DNA of 64,000 nucleotides from Oidiodendron maius Zn (taxonomy: Eukaryota; Ascomycota; Leotiomycetes; Myxotrichaceae). The stretch lies in assembly GCA_000827325.1 (NCBI GenBank), contig KN832878.1:62001-126000 (forward strand), written 5' to 3'. Below are positions 58,691-64,000 of this stretch, in pieces (the stretch's first letter is position 1; each line of letters starts with the position of its first letter). The notes under the pieces were generated by a model that searched no databases, was not told the DNA's origin, and was given only the letters and a program-made list of their open reading frames with translations. The position numbers and the translations under genes are program-made.

Positions 58691-59550
58691 CTATCTCTCG
58701 TTGTCATTCATCTCCTCATCGCCATCTTCATCCAGCGCGTCTATATCCTCTGGGTGACCAAGCATGCTTGCAACATTCTTCATTTCGTAGTGCTTCTTTC
58801 GCATCTCTTCGAATTTCTTATGCTTCTCAATCTCTTCCTTGCTAAGTCCAACGTGCTCTGGCTGGGGTGGCTGCCTTACATGAACAGCCTTCTTTCCCTC
58901 GTATTCCTCATGATAGGCTTCCTCCGGCTCTCCCAAACTCAGGCCTGGAATCTCGTCCTCCTTAGCCCCTGCACTTCGCTTGTTTCTTTTCTCTAGATCT
59001 AACTCGTCAACCATGATGTCGTGCGCATCCAAGGCCTGTATCTCCTCTTCGTCCTCGGTGGGATCATAATGCCTAGCGTAAGGCGTCTTCGGTTCGTCAA
59101 TCTTCATAGTAGCGCTCTTCTCCTGCTCCGTTAGGTACAGGTTTGCCTCGTCCCACTTAAGCCGCATGTTCGTGTCTTCGATGCTCTGCCCACTGGACGA
59201 GAGGCTGGATTTACGGCGCGCCCCGTTAGGACGGGTGGCGGAGGAGGAGCGACGAGGGCCAGCATTCTGGAGTGTGTTTTGGATGGTTATGTCTTTATCA
59301 GAGAGTTCGTGCGACGTTTCGTGGCGAGAGAGATAAACTGGGGAGATTGGTGGAGGCGGATCAGTCGCGACGGGCGCTTGATGCGGTGGCGAGCGGTGGA
59401 CAGAATTCTTTAGAATTCCTGAATGATTGGTGAGTTGAAGCTGGATGCAAAGGAGGTAGGATAATCGCGTGATGGCTACATACCCTTTGGCCGTTTGGTA
59501 GCAGACGGACTTGGCGGGGCGTGAAGCTGAAGGGGGCCATCTGAAGACAT
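58691..59550 (-). CDS. GLC8: Protein phosphatase 1 regulatory inhibitor-2 (Glc8-like)
   Basis: Inhibitor-2/Glc8 binds and tunes protein phosphatase 1 and acts in its maturation. Two exons (59550-59484, 59418-58691) give 264 aa. The first junction rebuilds RPKGILKNS, the KGILK contact at residues 22-26. The central signature is [20 protein letters not shown], followed by [15 protein letters not shown], where the Thr of PKTPY is the GSK-3-type phosphorylation site of the family. The third contact region, [17 protein letters not shown], lies near residues 222-238 and is an amphipathic helix. The C-terminus is strongly acidic. The protein should be intrinsically disordered. Confidence 0.93.
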
Positions 59551-60766
59551 CGTGGAGCCCAGAAAGGAAATGTAGAAGGATAGGAGGTATTCTAAAGCTG
59601 GGAAAATGCTCGTTAAATGTATTTATAGGGTGTCTTGACTTGTTTGGGACCGTTGCTGTGGACGATGCGCGGTTTTCTGGGGATCGGAAGAGGGGCGTTG
59701 ATGAAAAAGCGGAGCAGTGTTTGTGATCGTAAATCGAGGTGGAGTGACAAGGAGCGCTGTGATAGGAGCTCTTTTGTGAATATCTAATTCCCTATGGTTC
59801 TCTTCCAACTGCTGGATGGTGTTGTTCCTATGACAAGTGTCTTTCAGGAGTGAATAGTTGCGAGTAGACAAACATTGAGATTCTGAAGATAGCGCTCACG
59901 TGCACAATGCGGGGACAAAATACCGGGAGCCCAGTCTATTTGTATTTAGCGTCCCACTTATTAGCGATATACATGGCCTTTGCGGCCTGTGAGTGGAAGC
60001 CTTTACGGTTACCGATATATGTCCTTCAAATGACGTCAATTTTCAAATGCAGCTTGGCACCCTGAGGCACGGACATTCTTCCACTCATCCGCAACATCCC
60101 AGCCCTTTTCAAAGCTGTCAACAACTGAAAAACGATACAGGAAATGCTCCCATATGCAAATGCATGGCCCGTGTGCTGCAGACGTCATTCTGCAGAACAC
60201 ATGCAAATTTGAACCAGTAAAAGATGGTCTTGATATAGCTGGAAATGCTCACTAGGCGCCCAATTTTATGGTGTTCGATGGCGGTGGTGGAGTCAACATT
60301 TATGCCTGGAACGTCTGGCGGGCTCAGATGTTCTTTATAATGATCTGGTCTATGTGAGAGAGAAACTCTGGAGGATTTTAGCAGAATCAAGGTAGGCGAT
60401 GTTGTCGGGGCTATATGCACCGAATCATGATCCGGCGCGAATTTCCGCATGAGCTGGCAACCGGGTGTGTCCCATTTTGGTAATAGCCGGACAGCTAGCT
60501 CTGTGCAGAGGGGACATGTCTGGGTACTTTGCCAACATGGTAAATTCTACGCAGGGCTATTGTACCTCTCCTGTTGCAAAGCTCGGCTCAACTAGTTTGA
60601 GCAATCTGCTATCATAATGAGATAGCCTACTGTATGAGGGCAGCCTTCCTAAGGTGGGGGGTTGGGAGTTGACAGAATCTTACTATTTCTATTTAGAAGC
60701 TTCCACCACAGTGCTATCTTACTCAGGGCGACTACTTCAGTTGCAAGGAAATACATTCTTCCAGAC
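59551..60766. promoter_or_regulatory. Divergent intergenic region
   Basis: About 1.2 kb between GLC8 and the Gfo/Idh/MocA gene. Both promoters lie here. Open frames are short and unrecognisable; no repeat noted. Confidence 0.45.
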
Positions 60767-61854
60767 ATGGCCGGAATTGCGATCTTAGGGGCTGGCATCT
60801 TTGCAACCGAAGGTAGGTCACCACCAGGCCTCAGGTTGTGTTATCTACCAACTAATCGCGCATAAAAGAACACCTTCCAGCTCTCGCAGCCGCAAAGGCA
60901 AATCTCAAGGCTATCTACTCTCGATCGAAAGCTACCGCCTCAATTCTCCTAACCGAAGCAAAGAACCTTGGCTATGCTGACGCCGACCTCTACTCGGAAG
61001 ATACATCAGGGCGAACTCTGGACGATCTCCTGAAACGAGTAGACATTGATGCAGTCGTGATTGTCCTACCAATTCTCGTGCAACCAGACGTTATTCGACG
61101 CTGTCTTACCGCTGGCAAGCACGTCCTTTCCGAGAAGCCAGTAGCGCAGGATGTTCACACGGCCCGTTTGCTCATTGACGACTATAGGAAGCATTATGCG
61201 AGCAAGGGCATCATTTTCAGCATTGCGGAGCAATTTCGATTTATGACTGAATTTGAATTGGGTCGGAAATGGGTCGTTGAAGAAAAAGCAATTGGCGATA
61301 TTACTCAGCTGCACCTAAAGTTATGGCGCAATCAGCCGCCGGGTGGAAAGTACTACGAAACACCGTGGCGTAGGGTTCCAGGATATCAAGGAGGCTTTCT
61401 CTTAGATGGTGGAGTCCACCACGCTGCCATGGTTCGCTACGTTTCTGGGCAAGAGGTAGTCGAAACACATGGCTATGCACGCCAAGTAGCGGCCCATCTG
61501 CCTCCACTCGACACTATCAACGCGGGAATCCTACTCAGTGGCGGAGGAACAGGAACTATCTCCATGTCCTTTGCATCGACTAAGCGTGCCACGGAGTTTA
61601 CAATCATCGGCACACAAGGCAGTTTCTTTCTCACAGATGGCCCTAATGGATTTATCTTAAAGCTCAGCCAATTGTCCGGGGAAACAAGGGAGGAGACGAT
61701 CAAGAGCAATGGCGTGCAGCTGGAGATTGATGCATTCTTGGAGGCAGTGAAGACTGGGAAGGCACAGTCACGGTCAGGCCCCGAGGAAGCAATGAATGAC
61801 TTGGCAATCATAGAAAGCTTGTGTTCAGGAGGAGGCAAAGTCGGTTTGTATTAG
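60767..61854 (+). CDS. Gfo/Idh/MocA-family NAD(P)-dependent oxidoreductase
   Basis: Two exons (60767-60812, 60869-61854) join as ATE|EHLPALAAA and give 343 aa. The Rossmann loop ILGAGIFA is at residues 5-12. LKAIYSRSKA marks the end of the second strand, and GKHVLSEKPVAQDVHTARLL contains the signature EKP of the family. The second domain has PGYQGGFLLDGGVHHAAMVR, where the Asp-Gly-Gly-Val-His-His stretch matches the catalytic HxxD/H region. Substrates in this family are sugars, sugar acids, diols or biliverdin-like compounds; none can be chosen here. It converges with the ARCA-like regulator gene, with only 69 bp between stops. Confidence 0.92.
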
Positions 61855-61923
61855 AAGCATCGAGACTCGACCTCATTTATGGTCGCTGGAGATGAGAATA
61901 TAAATACACTCGGACAAGCTGTG

Positions 61924-63884
61924 TCATAATCTGTTATCCGAGGCCCATGCCTGCTGAAGTGATTGTATGCCCTGCAATGTGGTCCATTTCGTGTTCTGCT
62001 CAATTCGTCGTAATATTCTAACAAGCTCGGCTTGTTCCTCTGGTTTCTTCAAACACCGTCCGCCTATTTTTATCAGTCACGAGACGCTAAGCGACATGTC
62101 CAATTTCTTACATATGACGAGTGGTTGTACAGCATTGACTAGGGCTCCAGGGTGTCTATTCCCAAGTGCTTTGGTCATGCCGCAGAGCTGAGCGGTATGA
62201 TCCAGTATCTCGACCTTCGGTTAAATCAGCCAAAACAGTCAGTAAGTGTTTACAACTTTATATTTGATTCATCTTACCTCTACCGCTCTGGCGAATTGTA
62301 AAAAGTGTATACCATTTGTGTGATGTGGATTATGGAGAGCAAGAAGAACTTTCGTCAGGTGATAAAATTGCATCGCAACGACTATAAAGGGTGAGATTGC
62401 GTGTGTGTGAAAGAATGTGCCGTACTGTACCATGCCATGTGCATAAATATGCAATGTCGGGAAATGGTTTAGACTCTGTAATGGCATACAGGGGTTGGAA
62501 TGATTCTGGTAAGCTACTCTTCCACGAGTCGACCTCAAGCTGTAGTCTATCCCAGGTATTGGAATTATCATTCAAATCTTCGCCGAAGCAATAATCAATT
62601 ACCTCAGCTGCCATCAAAGTCATCTTCTCTGTCTTTACATAGTCTGTATCGCCTGACCAGTTGATGTCGACTTTCCATTGGCTAGGCCGAATGTTCGTTG
62701 GCTTGATAGTTGAGAGAGCTACCGAAATTTCCTCTCGAAAGTAAGTCCAAAAGGCAGTTCTTTTCAGCTCCCGGTACCCGATGTTCGTTCGATTGTGCGT
62801 AAAGAGCGATGAACACCCTCGCAGATGGCGTTGGTGGTCTGTCTCGTAACTCATCATCTCGTACATCCTGAGTATAACGGTGGATATTGGTAATACATTA
62901 TCAAGGGCAGTGGAAGGGTCTGCCAATGCCGGGATAAGGCCTTGGACACACAAATCGTGGTAGTGGTCAGCGCAAAGCGCGTCGTATGATTCATCAAGAC
63001 GGCTGTAATGACAGGCGGAGAATGCAAGGACGGCGTGAAGTAAGATGGGACAGCTAAGTGCAAGGTGAGGGACAAATCTTTCGAATTGCCGTTTCGGGTC
63101 ATTGAGATCAAGCTATCCATATATTAGCCTGGTCATAATTTAGTGGCAGACCTACCCAGCCAGCTAAGTTGTCAATGTAATGTTGGAGGAGACGAGCAGT
63201 CATTGGATCGCTGATTGGTTTGGTTGGACCCATCGTATACAACGTTGATCCTGACATTCGTCTAAGGGCAAGGGATTTAAAAGGATCTACCGTGGCCGTG
63301 CTGATACCACTTACAGTGGAATTTGGAGATGCGATATTGGCCGAGTCACGAGATGGAGCAGGAGTGAATGACTGCGCTATGTCGTCTCGAGCAGGAGTTT
63401 TAACCACATTATGTGGGGGATCTACAAACCTTGTTACAGTAGATCGGGAAAGCATAAGAGAGTCTTTCTTACCACTTGTCGTCTCGTATGGCGACCTGCT
63501 ATTATTCAGGGGGGCAAATTGTGAAGCTGGAGCGGTCGCCGGGGTACCTTCGTCGTCTTCATTGCTAACATCAACTGAGTGGACAAATGATACTGTAGCG
63601 AGATATCAGATCAACTTCAATGTGGTCATTTTCTTGGAGGAAACAATTTACCTTCGGAAGGGGTATCGAGCCAGATGTGACCTGGGGAAAAATGAAAGCC
63701 GCCGTTAAATTCATTGCTATCCCGTCGAGATGGTTTGAGATCACAGTCGTATTCACAGTCGCGTCGGCCCCTCTCACAATGCCGACACTGAGGTTTTCGT
63801 TCATCGCCTTTTCCTCGTTAGGTGTCTCTAGCTAACAATGCGGATTGAAATGTACATTTCATATGCCGTTTTCGGCACGTAATA
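61924..63884 (-). CDS. ARCA-like Zn2Cys6 transcription factor (5' end unresolved at window edge)
   Basis: Seven exons were rebuilt on the minus strand: 63884-63856, 63807-63652, 63574-63156, 63112-62431, 62381-62278, 62214-62112 and 62063-61924. They keep one frame to the TGA. The zinc cluster is split by an intron: ITCRKRHMK then CDERKPQCRHCERGRRDC. The regulatory half follows the ARCA-like pattern: RLLQHYIDNLAGWLDLNDP, SCPILLHAVLAFSACHYSR, WHVVAMQFYHLTKVLLALHN, QLCGMTKALGNRHPGALVNA, and a final KWTTLQGIQSLQQAWAS. The first cysteine of the cluster must come from an exon further upstream, between 63885 and the window edge, so the start codon is not assigned. A 14-bp palindrome (63847-63860) covers the donor of the intron inside the cluster. 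Confident as a regulator gene; several introns are hand models. Confidence 0.82.
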
Positions 63885-64000
63885 CTTTCCTCATTAATTT
63901 TATTAATATTTTGGAAAATTAGACTTGCTTACCAGCCTGCAAGTAATCAGAACCATTTTCGAATCAGATGACTGGATTTATATCACACCCAATATATACT
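63885..64000. other. Window edge, probable 5' part of the ARCA-like regulator gene
   Basis: Two readings can supply the missing first zinc-cluster cysteine: a donor GTTCTG after IRK-TG (ending near 63924), or a four-base exon GCTG between two introns near 63940. The first is more natural. The rest of the first exon probably lies beyond the window. Confidence 0.3.

Noticed and set aside
52685-63884. Secondary-metabolite gene cluster
   Set aside because: Two regulators, an NmrA-like reductase and a Gfo/Idh oxidoreductase occur here, but there is no backbone enzyme, and housekeeping genes lie between them.
63936-63944. Four-base microexon GCTG in the ARCA-like gene
   Set aside because: It would complete the zinc cluster but an alternative with a longer upstream exon is simpler. 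Cannot be settled at the window edge.

Overview
The window is nuclear DNA of a filamentous ascomycete (Pezizomycotina). Almost every gene is cut by short introns (mostly 45-90 nt, GT..AG, often with a CTAAC/CTGAT-like branch site). The proteins are eukaryotic housekeeping proteins of fungal type, and the accessory genes are typical of filamentous fungi (Zn2Cys6 regulators, OPT transporter, secreted GH1, GH47). Placement near Leotiomycetes is only an impression. I saw no tRNA, rRNA, CRISPR array or intact transposon. Exon structures were rebuilt by hand; every complete multi-exon model closes in frame, but none has transcript support.

Layout. 0-9 kb: CDC8 thymidylate kinase (-) divergent from TAF6 (+), a GH47 alpha-mannosidase (-), and a 647-aa PPxY/Met-Tyr-Gly repeat protein (-). 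9-15 kb: a Zn2Cys6 regulator of the sterol-uptake-control type (+), an HXXEE membrane protein (-) and a secreted GH1 beta-glucosidase-like enzyme (-). 15-25 kb: succinate dehydrogenase cytochrome b subunit (+), an OPT oligopeptide transporter (-), the queuine tRNA-ribosyltransferase accessory subunit (-), an LCCL-domain membrane protein (+). 25-36 kb: an 897-aa low-complexity protein (-) divergent from CFD1 (+), S-adenosylmethionine decarboxylase with a long leader (+), and a KEN-box protein (+). 36-41 kb: mitochondrial ribosomal protein mL57 (-), RTT109 (+), NOP10 (+), NOB1 (-). 41-46.5 kb: a gene-poor island with one unexplained open frame. 46.5-52 kb: SRP54 (-)/RRP15 (+), YAH1 ferredoxin (-)/UGO1 (+). 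52-64 kb: a C2H2 plus Zn2Cys6 regulator (-) divergent from an NmrA-like reductase (+), a Mif2/CENP-C-like cupin protein (-), PP1 inhibitor-2 (-), a Gfo/Idh/MocA oxidoreductase (+) and an ARCA-like Zn2Cys6 regulator (-) that reaches the window edge.

How the genes fit together. There is no biosynthetic cluster. Several functionally related genes are packed together: NOP10, NOB1 and RRP15 (ribosome biogenesis) with SRP54; YAH1 and UGO1 (both mitochondrial) share one 371-bp promoter region; mL57 and RTT109 share 221 bp. The most interesting points are the spliced upstream ORF before S-adenosylmethionine decarboxylase, an upstream ORF ending 2 nt before RTT109, an exon made only of the start codon in the mannosidase, the short divergent CENP-C-like protein, and the unassigned open frame in the 41-46.5 kb island.
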